The notes: generated from the letters alone by a model not told the origin. Positions 7,509 to 14,022 are shown, numbered from the stretch's first letter. The stretch is DNA of 32,116 nt from Deltaproteobacteria bacterium (GCA_019162745.1 JAFLLC010000068.1:1-32116); one strand, 5' to 3'. Program-made: numbers and translations.

Positions 7509-7772
7509 CTAGTCGCGTGAATTTACCTCTGCAGGCACCTGCTGCTTACTCTGCTCAGCAGCTTTCTTGATCATGCTGTACAGTGTTATCACGGCTGGTA
7601 TGGTCTGTACTACTACTACTAATGCCAAAAATCCGGCAAATGCCAGCACCAGAATGCCGCTGTTAAAAGTCAGGCTTGTATCAACTACATCGTGGGCAGT
7701 TGAGGCAAAGGCGGAAGTCAGACTGGCAACAGAGAGGGCGGAAGTAGCAATGATAGTTTTTAATAATCTCAT
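7509..7772 (-). CDS. Small exported single-TM protein, QxxP family (copy 2)
   Basis: An 87-residue protein with a signal peptide (to about SAFA), a membrane helix containing FAGFLALVVVVQTIPAV, and the end signature LYSMIKK before a polar tail. It shares the core FxGFxALVVxxQxIPA and SMIK with its upstream neighbour at 7818-8063, only 45 bp away; the pair looks like a tandem duplication. An AAGGAG ribosome site precedes the start by nine bases. The function is unknown. Confidence 0.8.
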   Translation of the reverse strand: MRLLKTIIATSALSVASLTSAFASTAHDVVDTSLTFNSGILVLAFAGFLALVVVVQTIPAVITLYSMIKKAAEQSKQQVPAEVNSRD

Positions 7773-7817
7773 GGGTTGGATCTCCTTAACAGTTTTAAAG
7801 TAGTTTGAGGATATTAT

Positions 7818-8063
7818 TTACTTCTTAGTATGTGGCACGTTGGCAACGGTTGCTGTTTCCGAAGGGCTAAGTACGGCTTTGATCATGGAGTAAAGCAAAA
7901 TTGCTGCCGGTATTACCTGCACTATGACTACCAGTGCTACAAAACCGATAAAAAACCACACCAATGGGCCACCACCATCCTGCATCGCGGCGTCTGCCGC
8001 AAAAGCTGATGTTGCACTTCCACCGAGCAAGGGGATCAAAATGTTTATGATTTTAGTTTTCAT
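7818..8063 (-). CDS. Small exported single-TM protein, QxxP family (copy 3)
   Basis: An 81-residue protein with signal peptide (GGSATSAFA, like copy 1 at 623), a short linker (ADAAMQDGGG) and one membrane helix with FIGFVALVVIVQVIPAA, closing with LYSMIK and a polar tail. It is the first gene after a sigma-54 promoter at 8111-8130 and probably forms an operon with copy 2 and the zinc-ribbon protein. Close similarity to copy 1 on the opposite arm shows that the two arms share ancestry or exchange sequence. The biochemical role is unknown. Confidence 0.8.
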   Translation of the reverse strand: MKTKIINILIPLLGGSATSAFAADAAMQDGGGPLVWFFIGFVALVVIVQVIPAAILLYSMIKAVLSPSETATVANVPHTKK

Positions 8064-8110
8064 GGCATTCTCCTTGGGGACTTAATTAACCTTCGTATTA
8101 TGCCTCTATT

Positions 8111-8130
8111 TAGCACAGAGTGTGCCAAGT
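8111..8130 (-). promoter_or_regulatory. Sigma-54 promoter of the 8063-7077 operon
   Basis: On the minus strand the site reads CTTGGCACACTCTGTGCTAA, with GG (8126-8125) and GC (8114-8113) separated by ten bases. The TTGGCAC block is a full match to the -24 consensus. The predicted leader to the start codon at 8063 is about 38 bases. Confidence 0.8.
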
Positions 8131-8430
8131 GCTGATCTCTGTGAAATAATAATTGTAACTATATGATAATGAAGGTAAAAATATTAATATACAAACTGTT
8201 AAATACCTTAGTACGGTAATGCTACTGTATAGATATATTATTCATAATATTGCTTTAAAAAGCTAAAATAATAGCTAAGATACTTATATAAAACACAAAT
8301 AGTATTTATATAGATACTGATGACTGTATGAATAATACATTCACCAATTATCACGATTATTGGAGATTAGAGTTATAGAAAATCCCAGGATAAATTACAC
8401 AGAACAATCGAGATGACAGTTTTAAAACAG

Positions 8431-8467
8431 GTAAACCTATCCAAAAAAACGGTAAGGATAGGTTTAC
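8431..8467 (-). terminator. Terminator of the 4-TM gene (twin copy 1)
   Basis: GTAAACCTATCC and GGATAGGTTTAC form a perfect 12-bp stem across a 13-base loop. Read on the minus strand it is followed by CTGTTTT. The same stem with the same flanks occurs at 9435-9471. Confidence 0.75.
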
Positions 8468-8510
8468 GATCAGTAGCTATTTTTTATGTACGTTAAATCA
8501 TGTCTTTTAG

Positions 8511-9041
8511 TTACAGCGCCTCATTGTGAAATTTGTACGGGATAATGTACTTCTTTTCTATTTTTTGCATATAGTAATTGTAAACGTTATAGTGTTGCAG
8601 TGTCAGCACAACAAGTCCTGAGATAAAAATTTCATTGATATACTGGCCAAGACCACCAATGGCGAAAAACAAAACAAAGAAGCCGATTCTGAAGGCAACA
8701 TGTGACGTAGTACCAGACGGTGGAGTTCCGTGGTAGAGTCTGCCGATGATAACTGTCAGGGCACTGATAGTTGAGACCCACATCAGTACCACTGCCATGA
8801 ACACAGGAGGAACTGCGCCAAGTTTGTCCATAATATCCGAGGGTAATATACCGATCAGGCTCTGCTCTCTGAAATGAAAGGCAAGCAGACTGACTGCCAG
8901 GTAGATGCAAATCCCGCAAAGCCCCATGTGTGAACGGCTAAAAAGATCAGTAAGTTGCTTTTCATCATTATTTACTGAAACTTTATTGCTATGAACCATC
9001 TCAACAGGTGCCTCTACACTGATTCTATTATTCCTTAACAT
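8511..9041 (-). CDS. Four-TM membrane protein, paralogue of 6472-6981
   Basis: A 176-residue protein. The open frame continues to 9218, but the start at 9041 (MLRNNRISVE) has an AAAGGAG ribosome site and lies downstream of a sigma-54 promoter at 9122-9142 that would fall inside the longer frame. About four hydrophobic segments follow a polar N-terminus of about 50 residues. It shares KLGAVPP, IIGRLYH.TP, SH and the last helix pattern with the 6472-6981 protein. It forms its own unit between two terminators of the same sequence. No known family was recognised; association with the cytochromes is inferred from co-location. Confidence 0.8.
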   Translation of the reverse strand: MLRNNRISVEAPVEMVHSNKVSVNNDEKQLTDLFSRSHMGLCGICIYLAVSLLAFHFREQSLIGILPSDIMDKLGAVPPVFMAVVLMWVSTISALTVIIGRLYHGTPPSGTTSHVAFRIGFFVLFFAIGGLGQYINEIFISGLVVLTLQHYNVYNYYMQKIEKKYIIPYKFHNEAL

Positions 9042-9121
9042 GGCTGTTTCTCCTTTTAGGCTGTCGTTCCAGGCGAATCTTGCCACAAATCCGAAACCCT
9101 GAATTGTATCTGTACTATGGT

Positions 9122-9142
9122 ATAAGCATTTGACGTGCCAAA
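9122..9142 (-). promoter_or_regulatory. Sigma-54 promoter of the 8511-9041 gene
   Basis: The minus strand reads TTTGGCACGTCAAATGCTTA, with GG (9139-9138) and GC (9127-9126) ten bases apart. TTGGCACG matches the consensus fully. The leader to the start at 9041 would be about 73 bases. Confidence 0.85.
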
Positions 9143-9316
9143 TCTTATATATAAAAATAATACGTAATAACAGCAAGTTAAGATTTAGTATTACAGGCAG
9201 TATTAGATGGCGTATCATATGGCAACAGAGAATAAAAACTGGTCAGTCCTGTCTATAACTGATTTCCTTATAATATTCAGTATGTTGAATGCGGTTACGA
9301 TTGTTTTTACTAATTT

Positions 9317-9363
9317 CAGTGGCACTCCTGCTCAGCAGGACTATTCTTTTCTAACAGGAAAGT
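9317..9363 (-). repeat. 47-bp upstream element, copy A (likely activator site)
   Basis: It matches copy B (12558-12604) at 41 of 47 positions without gaps. It contains the dyad CCTGCT-C-AGCAGG and a further AACAGGAAAG block. It lies about 200 bp upstream of the -24 element at 9138-9139, the typical position of an enhancer for a sigma-54 activator. Confidence 0.65.
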
Positions 9364-9426
9364 GGAATGATGATTACTAGTCTGACCTCTGCAGATTGAT
9401 ACGTTACCATTTTTCACGGCAGTAAT

Positions 9427-9471
9427 AAAAACAGGTAAACCTATCCAAAATTACACTCAGGATAGGTTTAC
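9427..9471 (-). terminator. Terminator of the cytochrome b gene (twin copy 2)
   Basis: The stem GTAAACCTATCC (9435-9446) / GGATAGGTTTAC (9460-9471) is the same as at 8431-8467. On the minus strand it is followed by CTGTTTTTATT, a good T-run. Confidence 0.8.
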
Positions 9472-9514
9472 GATTCAACGGACTAATTTATAAAATGTGT
9501 TTAAGGTTTGCCTT

Positions 9515-10180
9515 CTACTTTACTGTTTCTGGGACCTCTTCAGTACTATGATGATGTTCAACCTTTTCCCAGCCAGTCCACATCGGCTTAAAATAAGCTA
9601 GCGGTGTTGAGCCGAGAGTTGCCAGATAGACGTGGGTCATCAGAAATGCACCTAGCATACAGGCCAACAGAAAGTGCACAGTTACAAGGATCTGCAGACC
9701 TCCGGCCATCAGTATGATTTGACGTATCGGCCCGATATTGAGGAGCGCAATGCCGGACAGACTTACAAACGGCACGATGACAAACATAATAGCCAGATAG
9801 GCTGATTTCTGCATGGGGTTAAATTTACTGTCAGGCGTTGCGTGAAATGGAGCAGAAGCTCCTTTAAAATAACTATAAAAATAAAAGAATACCTGCCGCA
9901 ACAAGGGATATGACAGTTCATTCATCTTTGGTACGTAAATGTTAGTCAACGCGCCTGATACCCATTTGTAATAAAAAAACCAAAATGAAAATGAAAGGGC
10001 CACCACGATACCGGCTGTGTTATGGAGTAGGATTGCTGACCGATAACTGCCGCAGATGGTGACAAATTCAGGAAAACGTATCTGGGCTCCAGAGATTAAT
10101 AGGGTAACAATACCGAAGGCGTTAAGCCAATGCCAGATCCTGACCGGTGTCGGTTGCAGATAAATAAATTTGGATTCCAT
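9515..10180 (-). CDS. Diheme cytochrome b, CbcB/HydC/FdnI-like quinone subunit
   Basis: A 221-residue membrane protein of the prokaryotic cytochrome b561 / formate dehydrogenase gamma type with about four to five helices. Four His residues lie in membrane segments at the usual positions for two b hemes: H17 (RIWHW), H53 (LLHN), H169 (TVHF) and H183 (MTHVY). It starts four bases after the stop of the heptaheme cytochrome gene, so the pair very likely forms one bc-type quinol oxidoreductase. Geobacter CbcBA, a b-type plus seven-heme c-type inner-membrane pair under sigma-54 control and used at low potential, is the closest known arrangement. This assignment rests on architecture and context, not on a database search. 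Confidence 0.88.
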   Translation of the reverse strand: MESKFIYLQPTPVRIWHWLNAFGIVTLLISGAQIRFPEFVTICGSYRSAILLHNTAGIVVALSFSFWFFYYKWVSGALTNIYVPKMNELSYPLLRQVFFYFYSYFKGASAPFHATPDSKFNPMQKSAYLAIMFVIVPFVSLSGIALLNIGPIRQIILMAGGLQILVTVHFLLACMLGAFLMTHVYLATLGSTPLAYFKPMWTGWEKVEHHHSTEEVPETVK

Positions 10181-10184
10181 GGTG

Positions 10185-11273
10185 TTACTCCTTTCTTCTA
10201 TTCTTTCTTGTCAAAAACCGGATAAATCCGTGTCCCACCGGCATAATCATGCCACCGACAAGAAGCATGCCTCCAAAAATGTTCACCAGATTGTTTCGGC
10301 TTGAACCCATCATGTAGAAATTCGGAATTGCGTTCAATGAAGTAATTGTGGTTCCTTTTTCCACATCAAACCCTGTAAAACTCCCATCTTTATTTGGCAA
10401 CACCAGTTTGGTAGTTTGGGTTGATGATGGACCGGATGCATGGCAGAAGGTGCAGTTCCAGCTCTTGTCCGATATCTGGAAAACATGGCTTGTTTCGCTT
10501 GGTGTCAGTATCGCTTTTAGGTAGAGATCTCTGTTTGCTGGATTTTTGTTAAACACCTTCAACTCTTCAATGGAAATATAGTTGTCCCGGTTACTGTCAA
10601 CCAGATACTGAACATCTTGGGAACCTGCCTTGTTGCTTAGATAGCTGTAATCTGCAATAATTGGACTTGATGCGTCAATTTTGGTGCTGCGACGGGTAAT
10701 ATACACCGAGACAACGTAGTCTTTTGACTTGGTGTGGCAGGTAACACAGGTTATAGCTCCAAGATGCAGATCGGTCTGCGGCAGCCATTGGGCGTGGGTA
10801 GATTTTATTTTGTTGTGATTATGGCAGCTCATACAGGTGGCTGTCATAGCAAGTGCCGATATCTCATCAGGTTTTTTTACCTTGTGCGGATTATGACAGG
10901 CGCTGCAATTGGAAACCTCCATAGAGTGCTTGCTGGTGGCATACTCTGCTGCAATATCGCCATGACAGTTTGTGCAGGTGGTCGTCCTGGTTACCTTGCC
11001 ATCTTTCGGATGATCGGCAGTGATTGTATCATGACAAGTTTTGCAGCCAAGCTCGGCATGGGTTGTATGGCTGAATCCCTCACTGCTAATCAGATTTTTC
11101 TTGGCTACTTTGTTTATATCGGCATGACAGTCAAGGCATGTCTGATTGTCTGATGATGCATTTCCAAAAGTAAAACCGGGATCTGCATGTCCAGCTTGGG
11201 GAAACATACTGCAGACGGCCAGTGCAGATACTGTGACTGCTGTTTTATAGAAGTTCTGATAAAAGCATTTCAT
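10185..11273 (-). CDS. Membrane-anchored heptaheme c-type cytochrome with EF-hand loop, CbcA-like
   Basis: A 362-residue protein with a signal peptide (to about residue 30), seven CxxCH sites (CLDCH, CKTCH, CTNCH, CSACH, CMSCH, CVTCH and, after a long gap, CTFCH at 274-278) and a C-terminal membrane helix (about 331-351) with a basic end (RKNRRKE). In the gap between hemes 6 and 7 is a canonical EF-hand calcium loop at residues 226-237 (D226, N228, D230, I233, E237). The frame is open to 11330, but AAAGGAG before 11273 and the signal peptide favour this start. It should take electrons from the adjacent cytochrome b and deliver them to the periplasm. Confidence 0.9.
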   Translation of the reverse strand: MKCFYQNFYKTAVTVSALAVCSMFPQAGHADPGFTFGNASSDNQTCLDCHADINKVAKKNLISSEGFSHTTHAELGCKTCHDTITADHPKDGKVTRTTTCTNCHGDIAAEYATSKHSMEVSNCSACHNPHKVKKPDEISALAMTATCMSCHNHNKIKSTHAQWLPQTDLHLGAITCVTCHTKSKDYVVSVYITRRSTKIDASSPIIADYSYLSNKAGSQDVQYLVDSNRDNYISIEELKVFNKNPANRDLYLKAILTPSETSHVFQISDKSWNCTFCHASGPSSTQTTKLVLPNKDGSFTGFDVEKGTTITSLNAIPNFYMMGSSRNNLVNIFGGMLLVGGMIMPVGHGFIRFLTRKNRRKE

Positions 11274-11326
11274 CAGTATTTTCTCCTTTCTGAACAAAGG
11301 TATGGGCTTCGCTAATCCATTCATAT

Positions 11327-11563
11327 TCAATGAGTCTCCAGCTTCCTTTTTTCTCTTGCCTTCGCTGCCACCACTTCTGTATCTTCATTTACTTTGCGAA
11401 TAAGGGGCAGTACCTGGGCGACTATAATCAGCCCACACAGGGCCAAAAAAGCCCACACTGCAAAATTTGACGGATTTCCTCGGTCAAGGGAGGCTGCAGC
11501 TGCCGGTACAACACTTACTGCCAAAGCTGCTACAATAAAAAAAACTTTCTTTAGGCTTAACAT
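11327..11563 (-). CDS. Small exported single-TM protein, QxxP family (copy 4)
   Basis: A 78-residue protein with a signal peptide (to about AAA, residue 23), one membrane helix (VWAFLALCGLIIVAQVLPL) with the family Q-x-x-P, and then a strongly charged tail (RKVNEDTEVVAAKAREKRKLETH) in place of the SMIK end. It is the most divergent copy. It overlaps the degenerate receiver gene upstream by seven bases and precedes the heptaheme cytochrome, so it is probably made with the CbcBA-like complex. The role is unknown. Confidence 0.78.
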   Translation of the reverse strand: MLSLKKVFFIVAALAVSVVPAAAASLDRGNPSNFAVWAFLALCGLIIVAQVLPLIRKVNEDTEVVAAKAREKRKLETH

Positions 11564-12015
11564 GGCTTTACTCCTTCTGCAAGATTATAGATATTATGAT
11601 GTGAATCTACCGAACGTTCCTGTTGTAAATCATGTTCTACGGACTTAAGCGCACAAATAGCTGCCTGCTTTATTTCATCCCGGTCTTCAGCATCTACCGG
11701 ACGCATCGCATAGTAAAAAATTCCTTCTTTCCTGATCTTTTGTACACCTGGTAATGAAGCTTCGTCTGAAACTAAAATTACAGCCAGATGCTGATTGCAT
11801 TTTTTTAGTAACCGGACCAGATCAACCAGATCTATCCTGTTGTCAAAGTCACTTCCAAGTAGCACGACCGGAGTCTTTTTTTTGAGGATATTACTGATGA
11901 CATGAACCGTAGAAGTTGTAGTTTCCACTTCGTACCCGGCTCCTGTCAGGCAGCAGGATATATCTCTCAGAAATGCAGTGTCCTTGTCCGCGACCAGAAT
12001 GCTTTGATTTTTCAT
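11557..12015 (-). CDS. Degenerate receiver-domain protein, paralogue of 942-1322
   Basis: A 152-residue protein with receiver-domain layout and a C-terminal extension of about 30 residues. The start at 12015 (MKNQSILVAD) has a GAGG ribosome site; an upstream ATG at 12039 overlaps the preceding stop but has no such site. The acidic residues after strand 1 are present (D10, D12), but the phospho-acceptor position after VVLL is Gly54, and the conserved Lys is Arg105 in MRP. It shares LLKKC, ILVSDE.SLP and RKEGIFYY with the left-arm copy. Normal phosphotransfer is therefore unlikely. Both copies sit immediately after a QxxP small-protein gene, which points to a shared partner. Confidence 0.85.
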   Translation of the reverse strand: MKNQSILVADKDTAFLRDISCCLTGAGYEVETTTSTVHVISNILKKKTPVVLLGSDFDNRIDLVDLVRLLKKCNQHLAVILVSDEASLPGVQKIRKEGIFYYAMRPVDAEDRDEIKQAAICALKSVEHDLQQERSVDSHHNIYNLAEGVKPC

Positions 12016-12038
12016 GGTCTGCCTCACAGTAGGGATCA

Positions 12039-12311
12039 TTATTTAACTACTTTTACTGCTTCTGTTTCTGCTTCTTTACGCCCAAGACCGCACATACCTT
12101 TGATCATGACTCCGAATAGTATTATCCCTGGTATGATCTGAAATGTAATGATGACCCCGAAGAAGGTCAGGAACAACTTTGACATTACATCACCGTCGGT
12201 ATCTGTCTTACCCATAAATGCAAAAACTATCACACCAGCTAAAACCATCCCGATCATCATGATATTCACTACCTTCTTTGTTGTTGTACCTAACTTGGTT
12301 GATCTGAGCAT
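12039..12311 (-). CDS. Small two-TM protein, QxxP family (copy 5)
   Basis: A 90-residue protein starting at 12311 (MLRSTKLGTT) behind an AAGGGG ribosome site; an in-frame ATG 24 bases upstream lacks one. It has an N-terminal helix (about residues 14-28) without a clear cleavage site and a second helix containing FFGVIITFQIIPGIILFGVMIKG, the family core with Q-x-x-P and MIK. It is the first gene after the sigma-54 promoter at 12365-12383, matching the position of copy 1 in the left arm and copy 3 at 8063: each of these sigma-54 units begins with a family member. Confidence 0.78.
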   Translation of the reverse strand: MLRSTKLGTTTKKVVNIMMIGMVLAGVIVFAFMGKTDTDGDVMSKLFLTFFGVIITFQIIPGIILFGVMIKGMCGLGRKEAETEAVKVVK

Positions 12312-12364
12312 GATTGACCCCTTCCGTACATCCAAATTGCCCTGACTTGTATCTGTATAATTTT

Positions 12365-12383
12365 ATTGCATTTGCTGTGCCAA
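12365..12383 (-). promoter_or_regulatory. Sigma-54 promoter of the cytochrome bc operon
   Basis: The minus strand reads TTGGCACAGCAAATGCAAT, with GG (12381-12380) and GC (12369-12368) ten bases apart and a full TTGGCAC block. The leader to the start at 12311 would be about 45 bases. It should drive the genes from 12311 to 9515. Confidence 0.85.
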
Positions 12384-12557
12384 TCAATGCATGAAATAAA
12401 ACAATAGCAATATCAGACATATACGATGATATGCAGCAGATAACACAGATGGTATCTTTTTTAAAAGCGGAGTAATAGAAGCGTAGTAGTTGTGCCTTAT
12501 ATTTACTATTTGTGTGAAATCAGCATGTTAAGCGTGATTTTTATTTTATGAAGGCTG

Positions 12558-12604
12558 CAGTGGCTTTCCTGTACAGCAGGACTATTCTTTTTAAACAGGA
12601 AAGT
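12558..12604 (-). repeat. 47-bp upstream element, copy B (likely activator site)
   Basis: It matches copy A (9317-9363) at 41 of 47 positions, with blocks CAGTGGC, TCCTG, CAGCAGGACTATTCTTTT and AACAGGAAAGT conserved. Its distance from the -24 GG (12381) equals that of copy A from its promoter within one base. Confidence 0.65.
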
Positions 12605-12618
12605 TGTGGGTATTAGAA

Positions 12619-14022
12619 TTATTGCAGGGATATCCCCTGTTTCTTCAACAGGGCATAGAGTCTTGAGGATGAAAGTCCGGAGATGCGGCAGGCTTCGGTA
12701 ACTGAGCGGTCGGTTAGCTCCATAAGTTCATTAAGATATTTCTTTTCGGCCGTATGGTAGATTGCATCGCGATATTCCTGTAATTGCGGGAGGTTGTGTG
12801 GTGGTGCCAATTCAACAGCGGCAGCTGTGTCACCCCTCTGCATCGCCAGTCTGGTAACCTCTATCCTGATTTGGATAGGTAGGTGTTTAGGGAAAAGAAC
12901 CGTTTCGTTGCGGGCCACGGCAATAGTTCGTTCCAGAGTGTTTACCAGTTCACGGACATTGCCGGGCCAACTGTACCTCTCAAGCATGCGCATAAATTCA
13001 GGGGAAAAATCCTTGTGTGCAATTTCATACTGGCCGCATATCCGGTCGGCATGGTGACGTACCAGTAAAGGAATGTCATCACAACGTTCACTCAAGCCGG
13101 GTAACTCAACCATAAAGGTGCTAATGCGAAACAGCAGATCAGCACGAAATGTCCCTTCTTGTACCATCTGCTGCAGGTTCCGGTTTGTAGCCGATACCAG
13201 CCTGAAATTACTGGCCTGTTCACGAACACTGCCTATGGGACGAAAGCGATGTTCCTGCAGCACTCGCAAGAATACTTTCTGCAATGACAGCGGCATTTCA
13301 CCTATTTCATCAAGAAACAGTGTCCCGCCATCAGCCTGACTGATCAGTCCTTCCCTGTTCTGGTCGGCGCTGGTAAATGATCCTTTTTCGTGCCCGAAGA
13401 GTATTCCTTCAATAAGGCTGTCGGGCATGGCAGCACAATCAACCACAACATATTTTCTTGCGCTGCGGGGACTGATGTGATGGACGGCACGGGCAAACAG
13501 CTCTTTACCGGTGCCGGTTGCTCCGGTTATCAACACGCTTGCATCGCTTAAGGCTGCCTGGGTAATTAGCGAGAGGCACTCCTTTAGTCTATTGCTGGTG
13601 CCGATAATTCCTTCATGCCTGAAATCCACCTCAGTGGTGGGTGGCAGCCCGGCCAGTTTTTGTTCGCGATACTGCAGGGCACGCTGCAGTGACAGGGTTA
13701 TTTCCTTGACCGAAGCTCCCTTTTCGATGTAGTCCCAAGCACCGCACTTAATGGCTAGCTCAGCACCTTGGGGATCGCCTTGTCCGGTTATAATAATGAT
13801 CTCCGGTGCGTCAGCGTAATCTGACAAATGCTGGATGCAATCCAGGCCACTACCGTCCGGCAGGTTAACATCAAGAAAAACCACATCATACTGTTGCCTG
13901 CTTTGGGCAAACCCATCCGCCAGTGTATGGACGCTTGTTGCCTGATGTCCCTTCTGCTGTGCCACCAGTGACAATGACTTGCAAAATAACTGGTCATCGT
14001 CAATTATTAGTATCTTGGCCAT
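12619..14022 (-). CDS. NtrC-family sigma-54 response regulator
   Basis: A 467-residue protein with a receiver domain (about residues 1-115; acidic DDD near 8-10, phospho-acceptor in VVFLDVNLP), an AAA+ domain with Walker A GATGTGKE and Walker B GTLFLDEIGE, and a Fis-type helix-turn-helix at the C-terminus (VTEACRISGLSSSRLYALLKK). The sigma-54 contact loop reads GSFTSA instead of GAFTGA; the Thr is kept but the second Gly is Ser. Its start shares one base with the stop of the hybrid kinase gene. It lies next to the sigma-54 operon it could control; Geobacter BccR, the activator of cbcBA, has this type and position, so a similar role is inferred. Confidence 0.93.
   Translation of the reverse strand: MAKILIIDDDQLFCKSLSLVAQQKGHQATSVHTLADGFAQSRQQYDVVFLDVNLPDGSGLDCIQHLSDYADAPEIIIITGQGDPQGAELAIKCGAWDYIEKGASVKEITLSLQRALQYREQKLAGLPPTTEVDFRHEGIIGTSNRLKECLSLITQAALSDASVLITGATGTGKELFARAVHHISPRSARKYVVVDCAAMPDSLIEGILFGHEKGSFTSADQNREGLISQADGGTLFLDEIGEMPLSLQKVFLRVLQEHRFRPIGSVREQASNFRLVSATNRNLQQMVQEGTFRADLLFRISTFMVELPGLSERCDDIPLLVRHHADRICGQYEIAHKDFSPEFMRMLERYSWPGNVRELVNTLERTIAVARNETVLFPKHLPIQIRIEVTRLAMQRGDTAAAVELAPPHNLPQLQEYRDAIYHTAEKKYLNELMELTDRSVTEACRISGLSSSRLYALLKKQGISLQ

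Larger units (their letters stand above)
8064..8510. other. 447-bp AT-rich intergenic region
   Basis: It holds the sigma-54 promoter of the 8063 gene, a TGTAT-N5-ATACA dyad (8325-8339) about 206 bp upstream of that promoter, and the terminator of the 8511-9041 gene. No coding sequence was seen. Confidence 0.6.
9042..9514. other. Intergenic control region with promoter, upstream element and terminator
   Basis: From right to left it holds the terminator of the cytochrome b gene, a 47-bp element (9317-9363) and a sigma-54 promoter. A 53-codon plus-strand frame (9219-9380) spans the element but has no clear ribosome site. Confidence 0.65.
12312..12618. other. Intergenic control region of the right arm
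   Basis: It holds the sigma-54 promoter (12365-12383) and, just beyond the stop of the NtrC-type gene, the 47-bp element copy B (12558-12604). No further gene was seen. Confidence 0.65.

Noticed and set aside
9042-9218. N-terminal extension of the 8511-9041 protein (59 further codons).
   Set aside because: A full sigma-54 promoter lies inside it at 9122-9142, and the start at 9041 has a strong ribosome site and matches the length of the paralogue.
9219-9380. A 53-codon plus-strand frame (MATENKNWSV...) with one hydrophobic stretch that spans the 47-bp element copy A.
   Set aside because: There is no clear ribosome site, and the corresponding frame at copy B (12558-12604) is interrupted by stops. 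Differences between the two copies fall at all codon positions, so conservation looks like that of a DNA site, not a protein.
12558-12604. Reading the element copy B as the intrinsic terminator of the NtrC-type gene.
   Set aside because: CTTTCCTGT/ACAGGAAAG can pair, but the loop is 29 bases and no T-run follows on the minus strand. The equal spacing to the promoter in both copies is better explained by an activator site.
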